A stretch of DNA of 64,000 nucleotides from Chloranthus sessilifolius (Eukaryota > Streptophyta > Magnoliopsida > Chloranthales > Chloranthaceae). Below are positions 43,246 through 55,280 of the stretch, in pieces. The notes under the pieces are model-generated. The model saw only the letters and a program-made list of their open reading frames with translations. It made no database searches and was not told where the DNA came from. The number at the start of each line of letters is the position of its first letter. The stretch's first letter is position 1. The translations under genes and the position numbers were made by a program. Location of the stretch: the NCBI GenBank assembly GCA_021018995.1, contig CM037585.1, positions 71,550,646 through 71,614,645 of the forward strand, written 5' to 3'.

Positions 43246-43365
43246 CAGGTGGCACAGAGGTTTGGTGATTTTGCTGAAGTCCTTAATGAATCGCCTATAA
43301 AACCCAGCATGGCCCAGAAAAGTCCTAACTTGTTTGATAGTTTTGGGAGGAGGCAGATGGGAAAT

Positions 43366-44065
43366 TCAGTCAATCTTAGCCTGATCAACATCTATTCCCT
43401 TGTGGGAGACCACATGTCTAAGGACAGCGCCTTGAGTCACCATAAAATGACTCTTTTCCCAACTTAGGACCAAGGTGGTCTCCTCACACCTCTGCAGCAC
43501 AGAATTGGGATGGTGCAGGCATTGGCCAAAATCATCTCCATAAATGAAGAAATCATCCATGAAGATCTCCAAAAAATTTTCAATCATGTCAGAGAAAATG
43601 GCATACATGCATCTTTGGAAAGTGGCAGGTGCATTGCACAGCCCAAATGGCATCCTCCTGTATGCAAAGGTCCCAAATGGGTAAGTGAATGTGGTTTTTT
43701 CTTGGTCTTGGGGGTAGAAAAGGATCTGATTGTACCCTGAATATCCATCAAGGAATCAGTAATATGCCTTGCCTGCCAGCTTGTCCATGATTTGGTCTAT
43801 GAAGGGCAATGGGAAGAGGTCCTTGCTGGTTTTTTCATTGAGCTTTTCTGAAATCGATGCATACTCACCAACCAGTGGTCTGTCTGGTTGGGATCAGCTC
43901 TCCTGAATCAGCTTCAACAACTGTGATGCCAGATTTCTTGGGCACTACCTGGGTAGGTGCCACCCATTGGGAATCGGAGATAGGGTATATGATGCCAGCA
44001 TCAAGGAGTTTGACTACCTCTTTCATCACAACTTCCTGCATGTGAGGATTGAGTTTTCTCTGCAT
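43366..44065 (-). pseudogene. Reverse transcriptase (minus-strand element)
   Basis: 44065 starts [16 protein letters not shown] and reads to TTGW, where a stop at 43868-43866 and a frameshift follow. The frame recovers at 43653 with [15 protein letters not shown] and the catalytic FMDD at 43563-43552, intact. The end at 43366 is an ID stretch before another shift. RT copies genomic RNA to DNA. Confidence 0.92.
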
Positions 44066-44089
44066 CTCTCGAGAAGGTTTGGCACCTTC

Positions 44090-45526
44090 CTAAAGATGAA
44101 TATTATGCATGCACACAACAGGATTAATCCCTCCTAAGTCTGTAATGGTCCATCCTATTGCCTTCCTATGCCTTTTTAGCACACCAAGTAGTTCGCTTTC
44201 CTGTTCAATGGTGAGAGAAGACGAGATTATCACAAGTAATTTGTTGTTGTCTCCTGAAAAGGCATATTTCAAAGTTTTCAGGAGTTGCTTTAACTCCACC
44301 TCTGGGGGGCTAATGAGGGAGAGCAATAGGGGTGTCTTGGAGGGGGGTGGAAGAGGCAGCAAACCAGGTTTCCATAGATGGAGCTTTGCTGGTTCTGCTC
44401 TGGAAGAGACAAGTTGCAGATGCTCAGTTTCAGAGGTGAAAGTCGTTTCTACCTCTGGTTTCTTCCATACTTCAGCTAGCTCATTAGACCATTCCTTACC
44501 ATGCAACAACATATTCACATTTTCTTGCACAACCTCATCTATTATGTCTAGAGAAAAATAACCCTCATCAGGATGAGGTTGATTGGCTGCGTTGTAAACA
44601 TTCAACTTGACCATCATATTTCCAAATGACACTTCCATTATTCCAAACCTGTATTGAATACAAGCGTTAGCTGTGGAAAAAAAGGGTCTGCCTAGGATCA
44701 CAGGTATGGAGGTGGCATTCCTTCCTGGTTCCATATCCAGCACCAAAAAGTTAGTAGGATAAAAGAATTTGTTAACTCCCACCAAAATATCCTCGATTAT
44801 CCCCACAAGTTTCCTTTCAGATCTGTCAGCCAACTGTATAACAACATGTGTGGGCTTTAATTTGCCTAAGCCTAGCTTCTCATATACTGAATATGGAAGC
44901 AAATTTACACTGGCTCCCAGATCTAATAGGGCTTTTTCAATGGTATGGTCCCCAATGATGCAGGGGATGGTGGGGAGTCCAGGGTCTTAAAGTTTGGGGA
45001 GAGTTGCAATGGACAGGACATGCTTGACTTTTTCTGCTGAAAAGACTTTCTTGGATAGGTGTATTCTGGATTATCTTTTATGGGTGCATAGGTCTTTTAA
45101 GAATTTGGCATAGGCTGGGACTTGTTTAATGGCATCAAGTAAAGGCAGATTGATCTTTACTTGTTTAAAGGTCTCCATCATTTCCTCAATTTTACCTTGC
45201 CCTTTGTCAAAAGGGGAAGGTCCTTGCAATGTCTTGGGAAATTGCAAGTGTGGGGGTGCTCCCTCACTTGCAGCCTTAGCCAATGGGGCTTCTTTCTTTT
45301 TGATTTTTTCTTTTTCCTTAGGATCAATATCATCCTCTTTATTGACAATGGGTTGTTCCTGCAGGTCCACCACTGGTGGCCTTTGTTGTGTTCTTGGAAA
45401 ACTCATTCCATTTTCTTCCTTCAAACTTCTCACAGGTTCACAGCCTACTTGATTGTCCACTAGCCTACCACTCCTTAAAGTTGTCACAAATTTAGCTTCC
45501 TCATAGGTGGAGGAAACTTCACCCAC
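44090..45526 (-). pseudogene. Gag-Pol linker and protease (minus-strand element)
   Basis: 45526-45071 carries the gag end (KFVTTLRSGRLVDNQ), a KEKEKIKKKEA basic stretch and PSPFDKGQGKIEEMMETFK, ending in a stop. Then come the protease with KALLDLGASVNLLPYS (around 44935-44885, after a TAA at 44989-44987) and [17 protein letters not shown], and a 270-codon frame (44902-44090) up to the RT start. DLGAS is the Athila-type active-site variant. Confidence 0.9.
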
Positions 45527-45538
45527 TACAAACTGTCT

Positions 45539-46966
45539 TCATGGATTATCTTGTGGTTGGCTAGGTAACCTTCCTCCCTCTCTCCTAGTCAGAGCATCAG
45601 ACAGCTGACCAAGTTGATCCTCTATCTTTGTGATGCTCTGATTGTGAGAGTGCACAGTTTGGGTCAAGGTGTTCAAGCTTTGTAATGAAGATAGAACTTG
45701 TTCCTCAAAGGATAGTGGTCTCATAGATGGAGTAGGTACAGCTTGCTGCACAAGCGAAGCTATATGTTGGGTCAACGGTTGCTGATACTGAAGCCTTGGA
45801 GCATAACATTCTTGATAGGGCTGAGCATTTCTGTAGGGCATGGGCTGCTGGGTCGCCGTCACGGCCGGGTATCCATCTTGTCTCCACCTCAGATTGGGGT
45901 GATTTCTCCATTGATACCCAGCAGCAGGCTGCTGCCCATAGGCTTGAGTTACAGCCACATGCTCTGTTATAAAATCAGGAAATTGGGCAGCTGATGGGCA
46001 TTCATCTAAGGAGTGAGCAGGGAACTGGCATATAGCACATGCCTCCTCCACTCTAGCAGCCATAGGTGACTGCATAGCTCCCATCAGCCTATCAAATTTC
46101 AGAGTTAAGCTGTCCCCTTTCCTTTCCAACTCACTTGGCACACTCACTTCATATGTCTTTCCTCTTGAGGTGCTCTCTTTCATCAATTTAGGAGGTTCTA
46201 GATCTCTTGCCAAGGTTTCCCTTTGCATAGAGTTCTCACTGATGATGTCAAAGCGCTCTCATGCCTCAGCAGTTTTATGGAGGTAGGTGCCACCACTGGA
46301 GGCATCTATCATATCTCTGCTCTTCAAATCAATTCTCTGATAAAAGCTTTGAACCAATTGCCATTCAGGGATTTGATGGTGGGGGCATTTCTTGAGGAGT
46401 TCCTTAAATATCTCCCAGGATTGATAAAAGTCTTCAGTTGGATCTTGGGTAAAAGAGATGATACCCTTCCTAAACTGACTGATCTTTGGCATAGGAAAGA
46501 ATTTGGCCAAAAACTGACAATGGAGATCACTCCAGGACTGAATATTGTTAGGTGGAAGCAGAGATAACCAGGTCTTGGCTCTGTCCTTTAATGAAAAAGG
46601 AAAGAGTCTCATCCTGGTGACCTCCTCCCCTAAACCTGTCATGTTGAAGGTGGTGCACAGTCCTAAGAATTCATCTATATGCTTATAGGGATCTTCCTTG
46701 GTCAGGCCATGAAATGAGGGTAACATCTGAATGATGGAAGATTTAATTTCATAGTTTCCTTGAGCAGCAGGGAACTGAATGCAGAAGGGGGAATTGTAGA
46801 CCCCTGGTGCATTGAATTCCTTGAGAGTTCGAGGCTGCTGCTGCTCACCCATTTCAACAGATTCAAATTCAACAATTGTGGATGTAGTTAGTCTGGATCT
46901 GAGAAGTCTTTCAACCTCTGGATTTAGTGGAATAATCTGAGGTTGCAGAGTTCTCCTACCAAACAT
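45539..46966 (-). pseudogene. gag of minus-strand Athila-type element
   Basis: The ATG at 46966-46964 (MFGRRTLQPQ) was chosen because the other two copies start at the same place. It reads TLKEFNAPGVYNSPFCIQFP and MLPSFHGLTKEDPYKHIDEF, then a TGA at 46261-46259 (Trp TGG in copy 2, one G-to-A change). After that it continues to an intact zinc knuckle CAICQFPAHSLDEC (CX2CX4HX4C), a Gln-rich stretch and the SITKIEDQLGQL heptads, stopping at 45541-45539. Confidence 0.92.
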
Positions 46967-47254
46967 ACAACACTCACAACTGAATGCAGAGTAAATTCTC
47001 AACACAACAAATAGAAACACACAATTGATTAACTAATCTAAAAATCAACAGATCTGAAAATAAATAGGGGAGAAGGGGTGCAAACTATAGAGCAGCCTTC
47101 AGCACCGCTCTCCTCTCACTCTGTACTCAGATTTGGTGAAATGGACACAAAAATACTGAAAAAAATAGTAAAACTCACAAATATAGTTAGTAAAATCAAA
47201 CAAAAACTACAAATCTATGATCAAAACTTAGATCTATCAATTTCTAAACTGCCT

Positions 47255-47271
47255 CCCCGACAGCGGCACCA
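47255..47271 (-). other. tRNA-Asp-type primer-binding site (minus-strand element)
   Basis: On the minus strand TGGTGCCGCTGTCGGGG follows the LTR after the spacer AGTTTT. Three positions differ from the ideal tRNA-Asp complement. Confidence 0.9.
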
Positions 47272-48400
47272 AAAACTTGTTGGGATATTTGCCTACCCTC
47301 AAATGAGGGTCTAAAATTATCAATAAAATTAGGCAGACATACTCATACTGACCTACAAGTATTCAGGATCTGTTGTAGCAAGCTTCAAAAGAATGGTAAG
47401 TAAGGGAATGTCCACAAGGAGGCTGTTTAGAAATATGATAAATCTCCAGATCTGAAAGAGATCTGGCACCCTAGCTATCTCTACTTTAGTTAAAAGACAG
47501 GGGAGAGGTTTGAAATTAGTTGTCACTTAAACTAAACTACAATTAAAATGCAGATTGTTTTAGATCAAATCTGGAGCCTCAGATCTTGCAGATGGATTAT
47601 TTAAAAACTTAGAAAATGGAGAAGAACAGCTTGGAGGTTGTCTTCACTACAATCAGGTTGAGCTAAGCATATTATAAGGGTTCAAAATCACACAAGTCCC
47701 TCAGCTGGCCACAAGCACAGCTGCAGGTTATAAATTCCACTCCAAATCATAGGATCCACCTGATCTTAAGGCTATGATATGTCCACTTTAATGGTCACAG
47801 ACCATCCTAGAGACTTTATCGAATTAATGGATTACAATGGATGAATCCAATTGATGCCTGAGCTTAGATTTACCTTAAGGTTATGATCTGTCCACTTTAA
47901 TGGTCACAGACCATCCTAGAGATCTCCTACGAAGCCAGAGCCTTAATAAGAATAATTAAAACCACTACAGATGCTACAATTTCTAGGTCACGGACACAAT
48001 AAATTACAGGGATATCAGATCCAGGGAATTCAGATGATATCCAAGAGGTCTACTAGGTAGTGGGCGAGCTGATCAAGCAACTCCTCTACACAAATCTGAT
48101 CGAACACCAAAAGGAATCAATAGAGCTTTAGATCTAATTAAAACATTGAAAACAACATTTACATTGCAAACAAGGTCACTCTTACTAAGGAATGCTCTCA
48201 GATCTGTAGTTAGTGCAGCAATTAACCCCAGCAACACTCTTAACCTTACCCAATTATAGATTTAACTCACTCCTTGCTGCTCCTAGGGATTTAGCCAACC
48301 ATGGTTGGGCTAAAGGAGGGAAATGGAATCTCGCTGCAAGCTCTGATCTCTGAAAAATTGCTCAGAATTTTGCTCCCCCCCAATGGCAATTGGGGATCTC

Positions 48401-48408
48401 TATATATA
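48401..48408 (-). promoter_or_regulatory. TATA box of minus-strand element (5' LTR)
   Basis: TATATATA lies about 210 bases downstream of the motif array in element sense. It is the likely promoter for genomic RNA; inferred from sequence only. Confidence 0.62.
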
Positions 48409-48617
48409 GCTTTCTCCTCTATTTTTCCTGCTAAAAATCCCTTCTAGAAGGTCGTCAGAGTTTGTTAGAGCTCTGTTAAAGTACATGGGTCAGTTAGGGC
48501 TTTCTAGGGCATCTTTTAGAACGTCGCGCCGGTCACCAAAATGCCTCAGTTTGCGTGCAACAGGTCACCAAGTCTCAGCGTGTGCATAGCATAGTTTCTG
48601 AGAAGTTCAGCACACAA

Positions 48618-49203
48618 TTTCGACAGGTTGGAGAAGCTTCCGACATGTTAAAAGAAGGCTTGTAGTTCCTTTCGATAGGTTCCCTAGTCTCTTTGATAGG
48701 TACCGATAGGATGAGTTTTCTCTTTGAAGCTTCAGGGTCCTCAGCCCAATATCTGGAGTATTCGATAGGTTGGCTGAGTAGTTCGATAGGTCCAGGAGTC
48801 CTTTTCGACAGGTTCAGCTCTATGTGCTGTTATCCCAATAGGTTGGCTCTCATTCCTATTGAAAGGCTTAAGCATCCTTCGATAGGTTCAATTTCAGCAT
48901 CTTCATTTCGATAGGTTCAGGGAGCCTTCGACAGGTTGGAATCGAGCATTTTAGTCCTTTCGCTAGGTTCTCAAATCCGTTCGATAGGTTCCTTTGACAC
49001 TTCAGGCAAGTTTTCGATAGGATAGTTTCTTCTTTCCTTTCTTTGCTCGATAGTTCTGAAATCCTATCAAACTCCTCAATCCATACGAATTCATCCTTCT
49101 TCTGCCTTCGGATCCTATCGAACCCTTCTCCAACATCACGAATACTTTCCTTTTAATCCTCAGCTCCTATCGAAGTCTTCAGACATCCTCTCGATAGGAT
49201 GTT
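48618..49203 (-). repeat. CCTATCGAA motif array, 5' LTR
   Basis: This is the counterpart of 37863-38406 with about 19 motif copies. It has an extra CGACAGGTTC unit in a roughly 30-base insertion near 48806-48840. Several copies have TTCGACAGG or TTTGATAGG where the other LTR has TTCGATAGG. Confidence 0.85.
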
Positions 49204-49547
49204 TTGGACCTATCTTCACTTCTTTCTCCTTGTTCTATTGCTGGGTCTGCATGGTGCTAAGAGATGACTTCTTTGTGGGCATTCTTAAGTGGTTTGCTGC
49301 ATTATTACCAGCTTTCCCTGCTATCTATAAAATGCACTCAACAGAGGCTTATTAGTGTGCTCACAAGTCCATGAAAGGTCAGGTTTAAGGGTGCAAAGTG
49401 GTATTTTTCACCACTTAACACTAGGGCACACTTCCTGAGGCATGGATTTCGAGGTACACATCTCAAGGCATTCAAGGGTTGTAATAGTGCACGTCTGCTA
49501 AAAAAATTAGGGTTACTCTCTTTTAGGCCAAGGCCTTATGGACTGAG

Positions 49548-49555
49548 TATATAAG
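49548..49555 (+). promoter_or_regulatory. TATA box of split solo LTR
   Basis: TATATAAG is at the same place as in the copy 1 LTR (11359-11366), inside the shared block GAGTATATAAGCTATA-like. The motif array that should lie upstream is now separated from it by the 12.9-kb nested element. Confidence 0.6.
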
Positions 49556-50087
49556 CTATACTTAAAGCTTACTATTTTTATCTTTCCTTCATCTTTTGTC
49601 GGCTGAGAGCTCTAGCAGGCTAGGGTTAGGATTTGATCATCTCTTTTTCTTATTTTTCCTCTCTCTTAGCTCAACATTGGCTGGCTAATCCTTTTGTAAG
49701 CAGCTAGGTTTAGTTTTATTTTAGTTCTATAATAGATTTTTTATACATTGGGATCTTTTGGATGAGCAATTGTGTACAGGCTGCAGCCTTGCCACAGTTC
49801 ATTGTAAGTTTTTCTTTTATCAATGGATTATTGTTTTAATGACTAATTGAATCTATAGATCATGTAGTTTCCTTAGATGTCTATAGGATCCATGCTTTGG
49901 GACTAGCCCATTCAGTTTCTAGTAGATCTACTATTTACCATCTGATTTCCCTTGGTTTGATAGACCCATGGATAGCAAGCCAGATCTGTGGCCAGATCTG
50001 GAGAGCTCGTAGCCTTGGGACTCCATGGTGGCAGCAGCAATATACATGTTCTTTCTCAGATCTCTGTGGTATGGACAAACCAATCGA

Positions 50088-50633
50088 ATACCCTATGACC
50101 ATTTGAGTGGATAGAGTATAACCCTAAGGTGGTGTCCAGCCACATGTCTGAGAAGGATTCTTCTCCTCTTCACATGAGCTTCTAGAGCCTTGTGAGGAGC
50201 TTTGTGCAGGAACTGGCTCCCTCTATTTTACTTGACTGATATCAGATGTTAGATCTGATTTCTCTGTAGTAATTACAGCTTGAGGCTGAGTCATTGCAGG
50301 CCTTTTATAGACATGACCAGCTGAATCTAAATCCCTATTCAACCTATTGTTGGTCCTTTGTGTAGGCACAGTAAGCCGTTGGCCTTGGCAAAGCACTTAG
50401 GACTTTATTAGTTGGAATACCTATAGATGTCAGCCAGATCTATGCGTAGATCTGGGGAGCTTGTAGCACTGGCATTACATAGTGTCTGCAATAGTATTCA
50501 TGGTCTGATCTGGTCCATTGGTTGGGAAAATGATCAATCCACTCTTTTGGATTAGGTTAGCATTTCTGGTTTAATCATTGGGATTTGACAAACTCTATCA
50601 GATACTCTGTGACCATTTGAGTGGATAGAGTAT
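50088..50633 (+). other. Leader hairpin pair (example: split solo LTR)
   Basis: Two copies of a hairpin with 9-base arms: ATACCCTAT/ATAGAGTAT at 50088-50119 and ATACTCTGT/ATAGAGTAT at 50602-50633, each enclosing GACCATTTGAGTGG, which itself folds as CCA-loop-TGG. Equivalent hairpins: 691-722, 11818-11849, 12214-12245, 12323-12354, 15883-15914, 21967-21998, 22394-22425, 37019-37050, 37128-37159, 47774-47805, 47883-47914. All lie downstream of the TATA box in element sense, so they should be in the 5' leader RNA. Confidence 0.65.
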
Positions 50634-51161
50634 AGCCCTAAGAGCACCCCAAATGGCATGGGTTAAATTGGATTCTTCTACCTTGTTGACGTTATTAATA
50701 GCATCTCAGCAAGGACTACTACAGAGACAATCTAAATGTGAGTTACATTACTGCATTAACTCTAGCTTAACCTGCTTCCTTTCCATCTTTTTTATATTTT
50801 ATTTTGGCACACACCATCACCATCTTCTTCTTAACCCTTTCTTTAGGATAGGGCTGCACTTTATTTCTCTTTTGTTAGGAATAATTTAGTGTAGTCGTGA
50901 CACCCAACTCCCTTTCTTTAGGATTGTCAGATCTGTAGCCAGATCTGGAGGCCTACTATTACAGCCCCTTTTGGGTTCTAGATCATTTTCTCTGTGGGAC
51001 AAACTCTTACTTATCAAAACTTGCTACAATAGACCCTGTATCTTGCAGGACTAGGATGTTTTAGGATTGCTGTTTTCACCATAGCTTTATCCTCTGTTTT
51101 ACTGTGATTTTAGTTTTCTTCCAACACCACATAATAAATCAGCACATCTGGAATGACAACA

Positions 51162-51640
51162 AACATAGCTGATTACTTCCCCAATCCTGCACCCCAAGTA
51201 GAACCCCTAGATTTGAGGTTGTATTTCCCAGCACCAGCTCCCGTCAATTATGTTCAGCCCGGTTTTGCTTCACCTTCGCAATACCAGCCCTTACCGGCAC
51301 CAACCTCTATTAGTCATGCATTTCCCAATTTTACCTTAGCCCCATTGTTCCATCCACCTTTAACTCACGTCATCCATATTTGGCCCAACTTCGCCACACC
51401 ACCAATCCATCCATCCCCAATGCCTTCGTCTACTTTGTTTTAAATCCCCGGGCCAACTTATGATCCTCACCAGGACCCGCTCAACTACAATCAAACATAT
51501 ATTAATACTGGTAGCAACAATGAAGGGACGATTGAATTTATAACACGGTCAGGAAGGATCTCCAAATAGCCAGAGTTGTTGGTACCAGCCCAACCCAAAG
51601 AAAGAAGAGAACCCGCAGCGGTACACCCTTAGAAAAAATG
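51162..51640 (+). pseudogene. Tat/Ogre-type gag-pol continuation (right of insertion)
   Basis: The open stretch 51153-51443 reads ADYFPNPAPQ and a Pro-rich region, then a stop, then TIEFITRSGRISK (51527-51570), the usual junction phrase after gag in this lineage. The first 9 bases of the open frame (51153-51161) are LTR, so the ATG is not genuine. It continues the gag at 34645-35586. Confidence 0.7.
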
Positions 51641-52254
51641 AGCTGTGAATATGTGTTAGAAACACAATTCAGAAGAATGCCAACTCACATCACAATCTGG
51701 GATCTATTGATGGCGTCTTCACTACACCTCAAGGCTTTAATGGTGGCCCTAAAAGACGCTCATGTCTCTGATAAGGTCTCCCCAGATGAGGTGGGACAAA
51801 TGATTGGGCAGGTGCTGCTCCCAACGCCATCTTGTTCTCAGATGATCTTTCAATTTAAGGGGGTAACCATTCTAGATCTCTCAATATCATAGCAGAAACT
51901 AGGAATTTGGTAATACCTTTGGTGTTGATAGACAACGGATCAACGTTAAATGTCTGTCCCTTGAGAATGGCAACCAAGATAGGGGTCGCTCCATCCATAT
52001 TCCAACCAACCAAAATAGGAGCCCGTGGGTTTGATAACACTAGGAGGGAGGTGATAGGAGAAGTTGACCTTGAGCTCACCATTGAGCCAATGACCTTCTT
52101 CATCCCGTTCCAAGTCATGGATATCAAATCCACCTTCAGTCTACTGCTGGGACACCCGTGGCTGCACGAAATCGGGGCAATGCACTCAAACCCTGCACCA
52201 GAAGCTCAAGCTCATCTCAGAGGAGAAAGTTATAGCAATCCGGGTGAGGGATGA
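51640..52254 (+). pseudogene. Aspartic protease of Tat/Ogre-type element
   Basis: The active site appears as VLIDNGSTLNVCPL (51922-51963; DNGS is the Ogre-type variant) and the second half as FSLLLGHPWLHEIGA (52138-52182). After this the frame shifts. An upstream stretch (51638-51892) belongs to the same polyprotein. The two signatures and their spacing fit a retropepsin. Confidence 0.82.
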
Positions 52255-53450
52255 GAAGAAGGGGAAAGAGTTGCACACAACATAGAAAATTTCAAAATGT
52301 TGGACGTGTCGCACGCAGCTGAAGACGCAGACCTCCATAGTTTCCAGTATGACGTGTCAGTAGTGGCACCAGAACCCCTCGGAAAGGTCACCACAAAAAG
52401 TGGAGGAATGATTGTTGCAGTAGCGATGCTCCTAAAATGGGACTACCAGAAAAGAAAGGGATTGGGCTCTCGCTTGTAGGATAGAAAGGACCCGATCAGA
52501 GCACGAGGTAGTCAACAAATCAAATTTGGGTTAGGATACAAGCCTACCGAAGAAGTCCAAGAGGCCAAGGAAAAGGCCGCCGCAACTGCCGTCACCAAAG
52601 CGAAGGGGTAGACTTGGAGGATGAGCCCATCCACAGCCGCACATCAAAAACACCTTCGTGAGTGCAGGGGACATAAAATTGACCAGAGCAGGGTAACTCA
52701 GCTAGCCCCGCACAAGAAAGTCATTGTCCAGGAGACCAATCCCCAAAACATTCCCCCTGAAATTGAAATAGTCCTCGCTTCCCTATCGCTCTTTGAGGAG
52801 GAGGTATCCCTACCAACACCACCACCAGTCTTAAGTCACCCTAAGCCCGTGTTAACAATTGAGGACCAGGTTCTAGATGAACCTATGGTAAACATGATGG
52901 AGGCTGATTTCAGAAAGCCATCTCACTCCACTTCCACCACAGAACAAGGTAAAGGGGTGACACCCTAGGTAAGAAATTGGGCATCAACACCTCTAACTCT
53001 GGAAGCTTCTGGTGGCCTAAAATTCAGCAATGACTTTCTAAAAAAAATAACCTAAAAAAAGTGAGATAAGCCCTTGGCAAGAAAAGCCATGCATGTATAG
53101 AGACCCACCTTGGCAAGAGCCCATCTCCAATAAAAAAAAAATCATAAAAAAATAGAGAAAATACCAAAAAGTCAAAAAATATCGTCTTTTAAAATTCTTG
53201 AGAAAAGAAAAAATGATGCCTTAAAAGAAGAACCTGTCCGATGTGACATTGACCTCTATCCTGTAGAAATACAAGGAGAGGTAGGAGTCACAAATCTGGA
53301 TGGGGAGGCCCCAATTGAGGAGCCTCCCAGCAAGATCCTCGAATAGTATGCCAATTTTGAGAATGGCCCTACCCCAATCATTGAAGAAACTAAGGATGTC
53401 AATTTAGGGATTGAGGAGATCCCTAAAATCACCAAGATCGGAACGTCACT
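52255..53450 (+). pseudogene. Tat/Ogre-type segment with G-patch-like motif
   Basis: 52297-52479 ends with MIVAVAMLLKWDYQKRKGLG, resembling the G-patch-like sequence after the protease in Tat/Ogre elements (normally LGYxxGKGLG). A GYKPTEE stretch follows. 52621-52968 and 53220-53450 are linker with stops. 53040-53220 is A-rich and non-coding. Confidence 0.6.
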
Positions 53451-53476
53451 ATCTCTAGAGGAAAGAGAAAGCATGA

Positions 53477-54840
53477 TTGACTTCCTTCGGGTCATACCAA
53501 GATGTCTTCGCATGGTCATACGATGGTATGCTAGGTTTGGATATCGATTTGGTCGAGCATGAGTCGCTGTTGTACGCCAATGTTAAGCCTGTCAAGAAAA
53601 AGTTGAGGCATCTCAAGCTAGAGTGGATGTTGAAAGTAAAAGACGAAGTCATAAAATAGTACAATGCAGGGTTCCTCATGGTCTCCAAATACTCACAGTG
53701 GCTATCCAACATCGTGTCGATACCGAAGAAAGATGGAAAGGTTCGCATGTGCATCAATTTCAAAAATCTTAACAAGTCGAGCCTGAAAGATGGCTTTCCT
53801 TTGTCACACATCGACATCTTGGTTGATAATACTACGAAGCATGGGATGCTCTCATTCATGGACAGATTTTTATGATACAACCAGATCAAAATGGCAGAGC
53901 CGAACTGAGAAAAGAAAGCATTCATCACTCCATGGGAGACTTTCTACTACAGAATCATGCAATTCAGGTTAAAAAATGTCAGGGCAACATATCAAAGGGC
54001 AATGACAGCACTGTTCCACGACATGATGTACCGAGAAATCGAAGTGTAATTTGATGACATGATCGCCAAGTCACAGGAAAGAGATGATCATCTGGTGAAC
54101 CTCAAAAAGCTATTTGATAGGTTAAGAAAGTATGTGTTGCGTCTAAACCCGCAGAGATGTGCATTTGGCACCATGTCAGGAAAGTTACTTGGTTTCATCA
54201 TCAGCAAAAGGGGCATTGAGGTCGATCCAATAAAGTAAAATCCATAGTCAAAATGCCTGCCTCCTCCATCTATCGAGAGGGAAGTCAGAGGATTCTTGGG
54301 CAAAATACATTACATTAGTCAGTTCATTGCACAATTAACTCCTATATACACATTGATTTTTAAGCTACTAAGGAAAGACTCGCCAGTTGAGTGGAATGAG
54401 GATTGTCAAGTGACATTCAATAAAATCAAAGGCTACCTTCTTAACCCACCAGTTCTGATACCCCTAGTCCCTAGAGGCCACTCTTAATGTATCTCTCAAC
54501 GACGAAATTCTCGATAGGATGCGTCTTAGAGCAACACGATGAAACCAGAAGAAAAGAGCAAGCCATTTACTATCTAAGCAAAAAGTTCACTAACTACGAG
54601 ATACGCTATTCTCATCAGGAGAAACCATACTTGGCTCTTGTATGGGCTACACGGAGGCTTCGACACTACTTGCTATCTCAAGCAGTTCTCCTTCTAGCAC
54701 GAAAGGATCCCATGAAGTACCTGTTCGAAAAGCCGGCTCTCACAGGGTGGACTGCACGCTGGCAGCTTCTCTTATTAAAATTTAACATCACATATGTCAC
54801 GCAGAAATCAATCAAGGGGTAAGCACTTGTTGACCATCTC
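53477..54840 (+). pseudogene. RT and RNase H of Tat/Ogre-type element
   Basis: VSIPKKDGKVRMCINFKNLN (about 53715-53770) and SFMDRF, then the palm; the catalytic box reads V-stop-FDDM (54042-54062), so the Tyr codon is now TAA. Thumb: CAFGTMSGKLLGFIISKRGIEVD (54160-54230). RNase H (54300-54822) has FLGKIHYISQFI and WATRRLRHYLL. Many stops. Confidence 0.85.
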
Positions 54841-54948
54841 ACTGAGAACCCCTTACCTGATTACTAGCCTCTCATAACAAAATTCCCTGATGAAGATATT
54901 TTTTTCATTATAGAGGATGACACATAGGAGGAAGAAGAATCCTAGGTA

Positions 54949-55280
54949 ATGCACTTCGATGGGGCATCAAATGTTGAAGGTCAAGAAGTCGGTGATGTTT
55001 TAATCTCACCGAAAGGATCCCACATACCAGTTTCCATCAAGCTCAATTTGTCCTACACCAACAACATGGCTGAATATGAAGCCTGCATAGCAAGACTGCA
55101 AGCAACTCTTGACCTAAACGTAACTCATCTCAGGGTGTTTGGCGACTCACAGCTGATCATATGCCAAAGCAACGGAGACTTGAAGATGAAAGATGAAAAG
55201 CTAATCCCATACCATGAGCACCTTGAAGATTTGATAGTATGCTTCGACAATGTTACCTTCTCCTATGTCCCATGAGCAAG
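54949..55280 (+). pseudogene. Additional archaeal-type RNase H (aRNH) of Tat/Ogre-type element
   Basis: MHFDGASNVEGQEVG begins a 108-codon frame with LSYTNNMAEYEACIARLQ and LRVFGDSQLIICQ: the D, E and D of an RNase H of archaeal/plant type. A second RNase H between the retroviral one and integrase is a hallmark of the Tat lineage. The frame ends at a TGA at 55273-55275. Confidence 0.85.

Larger units (their letters stand above)
36526..49420 (-). mobile_element. Complete Athila-type element, minus strand
   Basis: It is 12.9 kb with both LTRs, TG...CA ends, PBS, PPT and a perfect ctagg TSD. Order on the minus strand: 5' LTR 49420-47278, PBS 47271-47255, gag from 46966, pol to 41458, spacer with motif array, 81-codon ORF 40680-40435, internal PPT-like tract, tail, PPT 38633-38624, 3' LTR 38623-36526. 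The two LTRs differ by very roughly 5% by eye over the first several hundred bases plus indels, so insertion is not recent. It is nested in a solo LTR that is nested in a Tat-type gag. Confidence 0.96.
47278..49420 (-). repeat. 5' LTR of complete minus-strand element
   Basis: 2143 bp, starting TGTTGGGATATTTGCC on the plus strand and ending CACTTAACA. It is about 45 bases longer than its partner, largely because of an insertion in the motif array near 48806-48840. Hairpins lie at 47774-47805 and 47883-47914, TATATATA at 48401-48408 and the motif array at 48618-49203. Confidence 0.95.
49421..51161 (+). repeat. Solo LTR of copy 1/2 family, right part
   Basis: It continues from 36525 after the nested element; the first five bases are the TSD copy. 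It is homologous to 11225-12878: TATATAAG at 49548-49555, hairpins at 50088-50119 and 50602-50633, an AGATCTGTAGCCAGATCT hairpin near 50930, and an end at GACAACA. No PBS follows; Tat-type gag does, which shows that this LTR is solo. Confidence 0.86.

Noticed and set aside
36521..49425. CRISPR-like array from the regular TTCGATAGG repeats
   Set aside because: Repeat units are about 9-12 bases with irregular 20-60-base spacing and lie inside eukaryotic LTRs; no cas-like gene is present.
51153..51161. ATG of the 96-codon frame as a true start
   Set aside because: These bases are the last nine of the LTR; the frame merely reads through into gag.
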